Assembly (NCBI GenBank): GCA_944358385.1
Contig: CALVQW010000003.1
Span: 1 to 64,000, forward strand
Source: an uncultured Clostridia bacterium
Lineage (GTDB): Bacteria > Bacillota > Clostridia > Christensenellales > CAG-917
Reading direction: 5' to 3'
DNA: 64,000 nt
A model generated the notes under the pieces. The model did not search any database. It was not told the origin of the DNA and was given only the letters and a program-made list of their open reading frames with translations. Below, piece after piece: positions 26,648 through 37,594 of the stretch (position 1 is the stretch's first letter; the number at the start of each line of letters is the position of its first letter). The position numbers and the translations under genes were made by a program.

Positions 26648-27544
26648 TCAGTCCTCCCCCTCTCCGTCCGCATCCGCGGGTGTCGCCGTCCGACGTGCGG
26701 TGCGGTATGCCGCGAGCGCGTCCGCAAGCTCCCTCGCCGTGACTATGGTGCGGGGAAGCTCTATGCCGCGCGCGGCGAGAGCATCCGTTATGCGTGCCGC
26801 CGTGGGCAGCGCGAGTCCCGCCGCCGCGAGCTTTTCCCTCGCGCCGAACACCTCCGCGGGAGTGCCGTCGGCGACTATCTTCCCCTCTTTGAGAGCGACG
26901 ATCCTGTCCGCCATCTCCGCGATGTCGTCCATATAGTGCGAGACCATGATGACGGTGGGGCTGACTTCCTCGTGCAGTTTGCGCACGAGGGAGAGGATCT
27001 CCCTCCTCCCCACGGGATCCAGCCCCGCCACGGGTTCGTCCAGGACGAGGATCTCAGGCTCCATGGCGATGACGCCCGCGATGGCGGCGCGGCGTTTCTC
27101 GCCGCCGGAAAGCTCGAAGGGGCTGCGCTCGGCGAATTCCTCGTAAGGAAGTCCCACCACTTCCATGGCGCGGCGCACCCTGCGCTCCACCTCCTCCTTG
27201 TCCAGCTTCATATTCTTGGGACCGAAGGCGACATCCTTCGCCACGGAATCTTCAAAGAGCTGATATTCGGGATATTGAAAGACCATGCCCACGGCAAAGC
27301 GCAGCTTTTTGAGGGACTTCTTGTCCGACGCGTTCATGCCGCGGACGATCACTTCCCCCTGCTGCACCTTGACAAGCCCGTTGAGATGTTGTATGAGAGT
27401 GGATTTGCCGGAACCCGTCGCACCGATGAGACCGACGAATTCCCCCTCTTCCACCGCGAGATCCACGTTGTCCAGCGCGCGTTTCTCGAAGGGCGTCTTG
27501 GCGGAATAAGTGTATGTGAGACCTTTCAGTTCAACTGCGCGCAT
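26648..27544 (-). CDS. ecfA2: ECF transporter ATPase EcfA2
   Basis: ABC ATPase of 298 residues. Walker A GATGSGKST, Q-loop FQYPEYQLF, signature LSGGEKRR, Walker B ILVLDEP and the switch His in SHYMDD are present. ATG 27544 has GGAGGGGAT directly upstream and lies 19 nt inside the end of ecfA1, so longer in-frame extensions overlapping ecfA1 are not needed. The C-terminal 40 or so residues are an Ala/Asp-rich extension. Confidence 0.95.
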   Translation of the reverse strand: MRAVELKGLTYTYSAKTPFEKRALDNVDLAVEEGEFVGLIGATGSGKSTLIQHLNGLVKVQQGEVIVRGMNASDKKSLKKLRFAVGMVFQYPEYQLFEDSVAKDVAFGPKNMKLDKEEVERRVRRAMEVVGLPYEEFAERSPFELSGGEKRRAAIAGVIAMEPEILVLDEPVAGLDPVGRREILSLVRKLHEEVSPTVIMVSHYMDDIAEMADRIVALKEGKIVADGTPAEVFGAREKLAAAGLALPTAARITDALAARGIELPRTIVTARELADALAAYRTARRTATPADADGEGED

Positions 27545-28359
27545 ATCCCCTCCACCAATGTGTCCTCGTCCGTGACCGTGCCTTCGAAGGAGAATCCCCT
27601 TTGCGTGAGCATCGCCGCAAGCTCGGTCGCGGGAGGGAGCGCAAGCCCGCACGCCTCCACTTCGGGAGAGGCGAAAACTTCGCCGGGAGTGCCGTCCAGC
27701 ACCAGCCTGCCCTTTTTGAGCACTATCACTCTGTCCGCCTGCGCCGCCTCGTCCATATTGTGGGTGATGGTGATGACGGTGATGCCTTCGGCGTTGAGCT
27801 TTTTGGCAACGCCCATGATCTCCGCCCTGCCCTCGGGATCGAGCATGGAAGTGGACTCGTCGAATATGATGATGTCGGGCTTCATCGCAAGCACGCCCGC
27901 AATGGCTACGCGCTGTTTCTGCCCGCCCGAAAGTTTGCTCGCGCTGCGGGTGCGGAACTCGGACATCCCCACCGCTTCGAGTGCCCAATCCACGCGCTCT
28001 ATTATCTCCTCGCGCGGGATGCCCACGTTCTCGGGACCGAACGCGACGTCATCCTCTATGATGGTGGCGACCATCTGGTTGTCCGGGTTCTGGAACACCA
28101 TGCCCGCCTTGCGCCTGACGTCGAACGTCCTCTCCTCGTCGCGGGTGTTGATGCCGTCCACTATCACGTCGCCGGCGGAGGGGATGAAAAGCCCGTTGAG
28201 CAGCTTGGCGAGAGTGCTTTTGCCGCTGCCGTTCATGCCCGTGAGCGCGACGAACTCCCCCCTTTCCACCGAAAAGGAGAGGTTGCGCAGGGCGCGGACG
28301 GTCTGTCCCTCGCCCACCCTGTAAGAATAGCTGACGTTGATTAGCTCGATCTGCGGCAT
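27526..28359 (-). CDS. ecfA1: ECF transporter ATPase EcfA1
   Basis: ABC ATPase of 277 residues that pairs with EcfA2. Walker A GMNGSGKST, FQNPDNQMV, LSGGQKQR, IIIFDESTSMLD (ES in place of EP, as usual for EcfA1) and THNMDE are visible. A TATAAT lies 8 nt before the ATG, so the mRNA appears leaderless. It is the first gene of the operon ecfA1-ecfA2-ecfT-truA-(24661). Confidence 0.95.
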   Translation of the reverse strand: MPQIELINVSYSYRVGEGQTVRALRNLSFSVERGEFVALTGMNGSGKSTLAKLLNGLFIPSAGDVIVDGINTRDEERTFDVRRKAGMVFQNPDNQMVATIIEDDVAFGPENVGIPREEIIERVDWALEAVGMSEFRTRSASKLSGGQKQRVAIAGVLAMKPDIIIFDESTSMLDPEGRAEIMGVAKKLNAEGITVITITHNMDEAAQADRVIVLKKGRLVLDGTPGEVFASPEVEACGLALPPATELAAMLTQRGFSFEGTVTDEDTLVEGICAQLN

Positions 28360-28367
28360 AATGTGGA

Positions 28368-28396
28368 ATTATAACACGCCGCAAGAAAAATGAAAA
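28368..28396 (-). promoter_or_regulatory. ecf operon promoter, apparently leaderless
   Basis: TTTTCA, 17-nt spacer, TATAAT (plus-strand ATTATA 28368-28373) on the minus strand. The expected RNA start (28359-28361) falls on the ATG at 28359 and leaves no room for a ribosome site. Confidence 0.6.
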
Positions 28397-28424
28397 GCGA
28401 TTGCCGCCCGCGCGGTAAATTTCA

Positions 28425-28458
28425 CCCGTCCCGCAGCCGACAAAGCCTGCGGGACGGG
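28425..28458 (-). terminator. perfect 12-bp hairpin after the InlB-repeat gene
   Basis: CCCGTCCCGCAG / CTGCGGGACGGG with a 10-nt loop. The downstream minus-strand sequence is only moderately U-rich (TGAAATTT), so terminator strength is uncertain. Confidence 0.5.
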
Positions 28459-28508
28459 ACTTTCTCTTTCAAAAAGACAACGCAAAGATCGTCAGACGAT
28501 CGCTCCGC

Positions 28509-29150
28509 TCACGCCTGCGACGCCCACCATGCGTAATAGACGGTGTCCTTCCACACTCTGCTGCCGAAGGATGTCACGGGTTCGGCATCGTCCGAGCCGT
28601 AGGGCGCGGTGTACCAGCCGAGGAACACGTCGCCGTCCGCCACGGGATCCCCCGGAGCTTCCACATACCCGCCGATGGGGATGGAGCTTGCGTTGGGGTT
28701 CTCGAACTCGCTCGGTTTCACGCCGCCCATATCGAAGCGGATGTTCACCTTGGACACATTGTCCTGCAACTTGATGAGGGACACCCTCTCGAACACCTTG
28801 CCGCCGATGGAGATCCTGTCATAGCCGTCCAGCTTTTCGAAAAGATCTCTCGCCTTATAAACATTCCTCTCGGCAGACTCCCCGACCACGGTGTCACCCG
28901 TGAGTCCGGAAGGAAGTTCCGTATTGGTCTCGATGATGCGCCCGTTGAGCTTGTACTCGCCGTGGAGCATGGTCTCGCCCGCGATGACGTCATACTCGCC
29001 CACACCGAAGCTGATGACTATGCTCGGATCGTCCACGCAGACATAGATGCCGCGCAGCCCGCAGAAACACACCAAAAGCACGATGAGCGCGATGAGCGCG
29101 AGTGCGCAGGGCAGGATGACTTTCAGCCCCCACTTTTTCAGAAATGCCAT
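28509..29150 (-). CDS. membrane-anchored protein with C-terminal InlB-type repeat
   Basis: 213 residues. A basic start and one strong hydrophobic segment (about 10-30) act as signal anchor; the Cys residues there are not in a good lipobox. The middle part has no family I know. The C-terminal 60 residues (PIGGYVEAPGDP..FLGWYTAPYG...DTVYYAWW) match the Listeria/Bacteroides-type beta-grasp repeat found in cell-surface proteins of gut Firmicutes. GGAGGAG precedes the ATG. It has its own promoter and is divergent from nifJ. Confidence 0.75.
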   Translation of the reverse strand: MAFLKKWGLKVILPCALALIALIVLLVCFCGLRGIYVCVDDPSIVISFGVGEYDVIAGETMLHGEYKLNGRIIETNTELPSGLTGDTVVGESAERNVYKARDLFEKLDGYDRISIGGKVFERVSLIKLQDNVSKVNIRFDMGGVKPSEFENPNASSIPIGGYVEAPGDPVADGDVFLGWYTAPYGSDDAEPVTSFGSRVWKDTVYYAWWASQA

Positions 29151-29186
29151 AACTCTCCTCCTTTGAGCGGCAGTGCCGTCTTTGAT

Positions 29187-29215
29187 AGTATAACATCTAT
29201 CGGCGGTTTGCGCAA
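29187..29215 (-). promoter_or_regulatory. promoter of the InlB-repeat protein gene
   Basis: TTGCGC, 17-nt spacer, TATACT on the minus strand. Confidence 0.6.
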
Positions 29216-29277
29216 TAGTCTGAGCGCACTTCCGCCGCAGGGCATTTAGGTCTTGAATATTTTATTATAATAGTTGA

Positions 29278-32913
<3,636 letters not shown>

Positions 32914-32927
32914 TGCCGAATGACGCA

Positions 32928-32957
32928 AACGCCGCCCACTCGGGCGGCGTTTTTTTT
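32928..32957 (+). terminator. nifJ intrinsic terminator
   Basis: Perfect stem AACGCCGCCC / GGGCGGCGTT, loop ACTC, followed by eight T. Confidence 0.9.
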
Positions 32958-33619
32958 GCCACTTCACGAGAAATCAAAGCTTTCTCCCGCGGGATCCCGC
33001 TGTACCGCATCATTTTTTGCCATTCGCGCCGTGAAAATGCAGGGGCACTCATTCGCTCAAACCTTGCTCAAAGTGTGCGTCGTGATCGGGAACGCTCGCT
33101 CAAAGTTTGCATCGTTCTCGGAGACGCTTGCTCGGAGTTCGCGTCGTACTCGGAGAGTGTAAAACGGGTGACATCCTCTGACATGGGAGTTATTGTCCCC
33201 CACCTCCCCTACGGGACTCCTCCCCCACTCGGAATAGAGTTCCCTCCTCCCAAAATGCGGGACTGACTTTTAAATTTTACCAAAATTTTTGGTAATCGCA
33301 CTCACATAACTAAGCGGATACCGGTACCGGTTGAGCATCGCTCGTGGGGCGAGGAGGGCGACTCGACGCGCACGAGCGACATCTCTACTTAATTTCTCGT
33401 CTAGCTTGCGAGATCGCAGATCCGCGCCGCGACTTTCAAGCGCGGGCGCAAGACGCCCGCGGTGAAAGTTTGGCTTTGCGGCGCGTAGTTCCGTCTCCGA
33501 AAGAGTGTTCGTCGTGCTCAAAAACGCTTCGAATAAGTGTACGTCACAAGTGTACCCCACCCGCCCGCCCTATAAGTAGACATCTTTACACCGGCAGGAG
33601 TTGCGCTATTACACTCTTT

Positions 33620-33685
33620 TTGTCAAGGAGTTGCGCCGAAAAATTTTGCAGGCAAAGCCGGCAAAAATTTTCGCGCCCTTGACAA
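33620..33685. repeat. TTGTCAAGG palindrome, copy 4
   Basis: Same outer arms as the other copies; tip AGGC-AAA-GCCG, different in sequence but paired like the others. Confidence 0.75.
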
Positions 33686-33699
33686 CGCCGTCAAGTTAA

Positions 33700-33735
33700 A
33701 ATTAAAAACTGCGGACGGCACTTCTTGCCGTCCGC
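33700..33735 (-). terminator. hairpin plus U tract (minus strand) in repeat block 3
   Basis: Perfect stem GCGGACGGCA / TGCCGTCCGC with a 5-nt loop, followed on the minus strand by AGTTTTTAATTTTAAC. The flanks are shared with blocks 1 and 2 but the stem sequence is unrelated to theirs. No minus-strand gene ends just upstream, so its role here is unclear. Confidence 0.6.
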
Positions 33736-33760
33736 CTTAATTACAAATATACTCTCTCCA

Positions 33761-34147
33761 ACACTCTCTCTTTCGCACGCTTACACGCTTTGCCTAATTT
33801 TTTGTAAATACTTGCTCCGCCCTTTCGTATGTTTTTCTCCTCTAACTCATTTATCCGCTTGTTGAAGTTTCCCTTTTGCCCCCTTTGACAAGGGGGCGAA
33901 TGGCTCTCTTAGTTTCATATCTTGCTTATGGGGGTATGAGGAGTTTTGGGATTCCCGGGGGGATACTCGGAAAATTCCCCCTGGGCGTTTTTGCTTCCTT
34001 TTGCGTCCAAAAGGAAGGCTACATTCCTCGCCGCTTGAATATTTAAAGCCGGTGCTTTTGTCGTAAATGCGTATTCGCGCGGAAGCGGAGGACGGACGCG
34101 GAGCGGGAATATTATCGAAAATGAATGGAAGGGTGTGTGCGTTTTGT
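33761..34147. other. spacer without recognised gene
   Basis: More AT-rich than its surroundings. Contains an 8-bp hairpin GCCCCCTT-TGAC-AAGGGGGC at 33878-33897. Antisense frames through it lack ribosome sites and run into the shadow of the following gene. I see nothing else. Confidence 0.5.
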
Positions 34148-34177
34148 TTGACATCTGTCTCCCGTTTGCGCTATCCT
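34148..34177 (+). promoter_or_regulatory. promoter of the unknown gene at 34230
   Basis: TTGACA, 18-nt spacer, TATCCT; RNA start expected near 34184. Confidence 0.55.
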
Positions 34178-34229
34178 CTTGTAGATCCGCGTGGACAGAA
34201 TGCGGAAAACTCTGATTTTCGGTGAACAT

Positions 34230-34922
34230 ATGTCTGAAGAGATGTACACTCAAGGTCTGCAACAAAAGCTCGATGTCGAGAAGTGGCTCGGCTCGGAGGA
34301 TGCCGGCAGGGATCTGTGCGGCAGCTATATCTACTGCGCCTACTGCAACAAGGCGGAGGACGCGCCCTGCGCCAACGCGTACATAAGGATGGTGGAGGCG
34401 GAAAAAGCCGCCGAACAGAGTGCCGCTCTCGCCGAGGCGGACGCCGCCGTCGCGGATGCCGCAGAGGACGCGGCGGAGAACGCCACGGAAGCGGACACCC
34501 TCATCGCACTCGGCAAGACCGTGGACGTCGAGGACGTGATGAAGAGAAAGGCGGCGAGAAAGAGCCTGAGCTTTGCGGAGAAATATGCCCTCTCGGATGA
34601 GATCGTGAAGGAGCGTTACGCCGTGCTGAAAGAGGCTCTCACCACCACTCCCAAAGGCACGCCCAAGATCAAGAGCCGCATCTCCCGCCAATGCGACACC
34701 TACCGCAGGAACGGAGACATCGTTGCGAAGATCACCATCATCGGCGGCTCACTGAGGATCAACCTTCCCCTCGATCCCGACGCCCCCGAGTTCAACGACG
34801 GCAAGATGCCCCACACCGCGACGGGACACAAGAAGGTGTACGCCGAAGTGCCCTTCCAATTCAAAGTGAACAGCAAGCTCGCCTTAAAACGCGCCCTGCG
34901 CCTCATCGAAATGGTGAAATAG
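34230..34922 (+). CDS. unknown protein with Cys pair, Ala/Glu-rich coil and a conserved basic C-terminal domain
   Basis: 230 residues from ATG 34230; starts at 34200 and the GTG 34191 are possible, but the ribosome site is weak for all. Seen in order: a short N-terminus with CGSYIYCAYC-type cysteines (about residues 30-45), an Ala/Glu/Asp-rich helical stretch (about 55-105), and a C-terminal part of about 100 residues with IKSRIS..CDTYRRNGD, AKITIIGGSLRINLPLDP, HKKVYAEVPFQFKV and LALKRALRLI. I recall this last pattern from many uncharacterised Clostridia proteins but know no function for it. Terminator follows. Confidence 0.75.
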   Translation: MSEEMYTQGLQQKLDVEKWLGSEDAGRDLCGSYIYCAYCNKAEDAPCANAYIRMVEAEKAAEQSAALAEADAAVADAAEDAAENATEADTLIALGKTVDVEDVMKRKAARKSLSFAEKYALSDEIVKERYAVLKEALTTTPKGTPKIKSRISRQCDTYRRNGDIVAKITIIGGSLRINLPLDPDAPEFNDGKMPHTATGHKKVYAEVPFQFKVNSKLALKRALRLIEMVK

Positions 34923-34967
34923 CCCGTCGGAACGCGGAAAACGGCGCATAATCAAACCAAACACACC

Positions 34968-34998
34968 AAAAGCGCGGAGCAAAAGCTCCGCGCTTTTT
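34968..34998 (+). terminator. intrinsic terminator of the 34230 gene
   Basis: Stem AGCGCGGAGC / GCTCCGCGCT, loop AAAA, then TTTT. Confidence 0.85.
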
Positions 34999-35060
34999 CT
35001 ACATCCCCTCTCACGTTCAGGAACGCGTTGGGACACATGGTGACGGGATAAAATCGGGGT

Positions 35061-35093
35061 CCCCGGGCGAAAATCCCTGATTTTCGCCCGGGG
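35061..35093 (-). terminator. perfect 15-bp hairpin after the BspA-like gene
   Basis: Arms 35061-35075 and 35079-35093 pair without mismatch around a 3-nt loop. On the minus strand the following sequence (ACCCCGATTTT) is only weakly U-rich. It sits about 30 nt past the stop and probably ends or protects the transcript. Confidence 0.6.
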
Positions 35094-35121
35094 TTGAGTT
35101 CCGCCTCTTTGCTCTTAGCCG

Positions 35122-35898
35122 TCAGACGAGCACATTGCCGTCCGTACACTTCACCACGTCAAACGGGCAACCGTCATTCCAGGAAGAGGACTTGATGTTC
35201 ACTTTTGCCCAGTTTGCTTTGGTTGAGAGATAGGTGACCGACCCGAGCGAAGTGCACCCGTTAAAAGCGGACGAACCTATTTGAGTCACTCCTCTGCCTA
35301 TCGTGACGGAGGTTATGCGGTCGCACCCGTAAAAGGCGCCGTCACCTATCCGCGTAATGCCGCTGAGGGTTATATCTCCCTGCACCGCCTTGCCGTTGCA
35401 ATAAAGCGTGGCGTCCTTATAAAGCGGATTTGCTCCGCCGTATTCAAAGTCTATCGCCGCCCATTTGCTTATGTCCGTGATGTGCACGGCGGTCAACGAG
35501 GGGCAGACGTAAAACGCGTCGCTCTCTATGTTGGTCACGCTGTCGGGGATGGTAACGGACTCAAGCGCCATGCACCCGTCAAAGGAACACGCGCCTATCG
35601 TTTTCACGCTGTCGGGGATAACGACCGACTTGATCCTTTCATTCCCTTCAAAAGCCCTCTTTCCTATCTCCGTCACGGGTTCGCCCTCGTAGCTTTCGGG
35701 GATAACGATGTCGCTTGCGAACCCGTTATAGCCGGTCACGGCATAACCGTCGTCCACTTTCTCGAACACCAACCCTTGCGTGGCGCCGCCCACGTTTCCG
35801 CCGCTCTTCCCGTCATTATCGTTACAGGCGGCAAACACTCCGGCAAACACGGCGGCGAGACACACTACCGCAAGCACCAAAAACAATTTCTTCCTCAT
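35122..35898 (-). CDS. BspA-like leucine-rich-repeat lipoprotein
   Basis: Surface lipoprotein of 258 residues: lipobox FAAC (Cys25), a Gly/Asn-rich linker, then Treponema/BspA-type repeats of about 23 residues (IGKRAFEGNERIKSVVIPDSV, IGACSFDGCMALESVTIPDSV, IESDAFYVCPSLTAVHI, IGDGAFYGCDRITSVTIGRGV, IGSSAFNGCTSLGSVTYLS). Such repeats mediate adhesion in other bacteria; the ligand here is unknown. AAAGGAGG lies before the ATG. The promoter has a ten-G run between -35 and -10, so expression may vary by slippage. Confidence 0.9.
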   Translation of the reverse strand: MRKKLFLVLAVVCLAAVFAGVFAACNDNDGKSGGNVGGATQGLVFEKVDDGYAVTGYNGFASDIVIPESYEGEPVTEIGKRAFEGNERIKSVVIPDSVKTIGACSFDGCMALESVTIPDSVTNIESDAFYVCPSLTAVHITDISKWAAIDFEYGGANPLYKDATLYCNGKAVQGDITLSGITRIGDGAFYGCDRITSVTIGRGVTQIGSSAFNGCTSLGSVTYLSTKANWAKVNIKSSSWNDGCPFDVVKCTDGNVLV

Positions 35899-35945
35899 CC
35901 GTTTCCTCCTTTTTAGCGGCTGACAGCCGCCAATTTATATTTACG

Positions 35946-35977
35946 ATTATAAGTTACCCCCCCCCCTACTATGTCAA
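35946..35977 (-). promoter_or_regulatory. promoter with a G10 tract in its spacer
   Basis: Minus strand TTGACA (plus 35972-35977) and TATAAT (plus 35946-35951) are both consensus but separated by 20 nt, 3 more than ideal. Ten consecutive G (plus-strand C10, 35957-35966) make up half of the spacer. Loss of three G would give the optimal 17 nt. Confidence 0.7.
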
Positions 35978-36049
35978 GTGTTTTCTATGTTTTTCAAGAC
36001 ACACTCAAATTTTTTAAGGTTTTATGCGTGTGTGGGGCAAAATACGCCC

Positions 36050-36652
36050 GCTCGGAGTGTGCGGCGGGTTCGGGTGCGCTTGCTCAAAGTGTGCGTCGTA
36101 CTCAGAGAGTGTAAAATAAGCTGACGTCCTCTGACATGGGAGTTATTGTCCCCCTCCTTCCCTTCGGGCTTTCCTCCCCCGTGGCGTCGCAGCACGCACT
36201 CGGCTTGCGCGGCGGCGTTACCTTCGCCGCTTATCTGTCGCACGGCTGCTCCTTTTCCCCTTCCGAATATTCATTCGGCGGGGACCCCGTGAGAGTCCAC
36301 TCCTCGCATCATGCGGGACTTACTGTACATCTCTACAAAAGTTTATTTCTCGCACTCACATAACTAAGCGGAGGAATGACGCGATCGGCACAGGGCGCAA
36401 CGATCGCTAGACCTTCGGTGCGGCACGACGCGATCGGCGCGGAGCGCAGCGATCGCTGGACCTCACGGTTCGGCACTCAAATAGTCGCCGCCCTGCGGCT
36501 CCGATTCCGTCTCCGAATAAGAAACGTCGTACTCAAATACGCCCGCTCAAAGTGCACGTTAAATTTCTCCGAATAAGTGTGCGTCGTGTTTAAAGACGCC
36601 CGCTCAAGCTGTTCAAAGCCCGACGGTGTCTTTTGGCGGTCTCTTTCAAAGC
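36050..36652. repeat. mosaic intergenic repeat block 4
   Basis: Fourth mosaic copy, between two minus-strand genes. Contains 32-bp degenerate units (36050-36115 and 36520-36605), the GGGAGTTATTGTCCCC box (36138) and a local doubling of CGATCGGC/GGCGCAACGATCGCT-like sequence (about 36380-36460). No TTGTCAAGG palindrome. No gene is seen. Confidence 0.75.
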
Positions 36653-36777
36653 CCGAGGACGATATTTGGATGAAGAACAAGGAAAAGCCCTCCCGCACAA
36701 GAGGCGCGTACTTAGTCGTACGTAACTCGCAGGGCGGGAGGGCTTTGACGCAGTTATTCGCCAAATAGCGTCATCGG
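36653..36777 (-). repeat. stop-codon hairpin element H3
   Basis: Arms 36653-36669 and 36761-36777 pair with two mismatches; inner stem AAAGCCCTCCCGC / GCGGGAGGGCTTT, tip CGTAC-GACTAA-GTACG (minus strand). Here the stop codon (36782-36784) lies 5 nt outside the arm rather than inside it. Confidence 0.75.
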
Positions 36778-36781
36778 AAAT

Positions 36782-37594
36782 TTAGATCGGGATGAGTTCT
36801 TCTCGGTGTGCGCTAAACACCGAGAAATGGGTGAATCCGATGTCCCTCAGCATTGCGCAGGTCTTTTCGTAATCCTTACAAAGCTCCGCATGGTGAGAGT
36901 CCGAGCCGAAGGAGAGCTTTCTGCCGCCGTAGTCGTAATATTTGCGGAGGATCTCCTCGGTGGGGAAGAGAGAGGTGTGCGTGTTGACTTCGAGGGCTTT
37001 GCCGCGCTCGATGATGCCGTGCAGGATGGCGTCGAACTTCTCCGGGAAGTCGGCGTATTCCAGCACCTTCTTTTTGTACGGCGCGTTGCGTGTGACGTAG
37101 CCGATGTGAGCGACTATATCATATTCATAGGGGGCGTCGAGGCTTCTCAGCACAAGGTCGAGATAGTCCCCGTACATGCGCCGTCTGGACTTGAAGAAGA
37201 AGGCGTTGGGGAAATAGACGTCCCAGCCGTTGACAAAGTGCACGGAGTTGATGACGACGTCGAATTGCATACGCTCGAACAGCTCTTGATACTTCTCTAT
37301 CACCTGCGGCTCGGGGGAGAACCCCGCCTCTATGCCGAAGCGGAATTTGAGAGGCGCGCCTTCCCTTTGAAGGGCTGCCGCACTCTCCTCCCACTCCGCC
37401 TTGTAGGCAGCAAGGTCGATGTGCTTCCACGGGATGGGGGAACGGTTGTGCCCGAATTTCAGATCGTAGTCGAGGTGGTCGGTGGTGGCGAGATAGTAAA
37501 GCCCTTTCGCCTTAGCCTCGGCGACGATGTCGCGGACGGGATCCTTGCCGTCAGAGGAAAACCTTGTGTGGACGTGCGAGTCGACGAGAATCAT
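36782..37594 (-). CDS. PHP-domain phosphatase, histidinol-phosphatase-like
   Basis: 270 residues, cytosolic metal-dependent phosphoesterase. Motifs: [10 protein letters not shown] (first metal ligands), [36 protein letters not shown] and SFGSDSHHA. This is the HisK-type histidinol-phosphatase layout, but no his gene is nearby, so another phosphomonoester is possible. ATG 37594 overlaps the alaS stop by 4 nt, which indicates co-translation with alanyl-tRNA synthetase. Confidence 0.88.
   Translation of the reverse strand: MILVDSHVHTRFSSDGKDPVRDIVAEAKAKGLYYLATTDHLDYDLKFGHNRSPIPWKHIDLAAYKAEWEESAAALQREGAPLKFRFGIEAGFSPEPQVIEKYQELFERMQFDVVINSVHFVNGWDVYFPNAFFFKSRRRMYGDYLDLVLRSLDAPYEYDIVAHIGYVTRNAPYKKKVLEYADFPEKFDAILHGIIERGKALEVNTHTSLFPTEEILRKYYDYGGRKLSFGSDSHHAELCKDYEKTCAMLRDIGFTHFSVFSAHREELIPI

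Larger units (their letters stand above)
33045..33760. repeat. mosaic intergenic repeat block 3
   Basis: Third mosaic copy, between nifJ and an unknown gene on the same strand. It begins with three 28-32-bp degenerate units (33054-33165), then the GGGAGTTATTGTCCCC box (33187), an alternative hairpin TTACCAAAATTTTTGGTAA where blocks 1 and 5 have the CATAAAG hairpin, the nested-hairpin module (about 33330-33495), and the palindrome at 33620-33685. It has no stop-codon hairpin element. No gene is seen. Confidence 0.8.

Noticed and set aside
26648..27988. A 446-codon EcfA2 starting inside ecfA1
   Set aside because: The N-terminal 148 residues would be an out-of-frame reading of ecfA1; a GGAGGGG site marks ATG 27544.
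33054..33165. Possible CRISPR array
   Set aside because: The 28-32-bp units are similar over their full length; there are no unique spacers and no cas genes in the window.
33915..34691. Minus-strand frame of 258 codons over the unknown gene at 34230
   Set aside because: No ribosome site, low similarity to any fold, and the plus strand has a promoter, a domain pattern I have seen elsewhere and a terminator.
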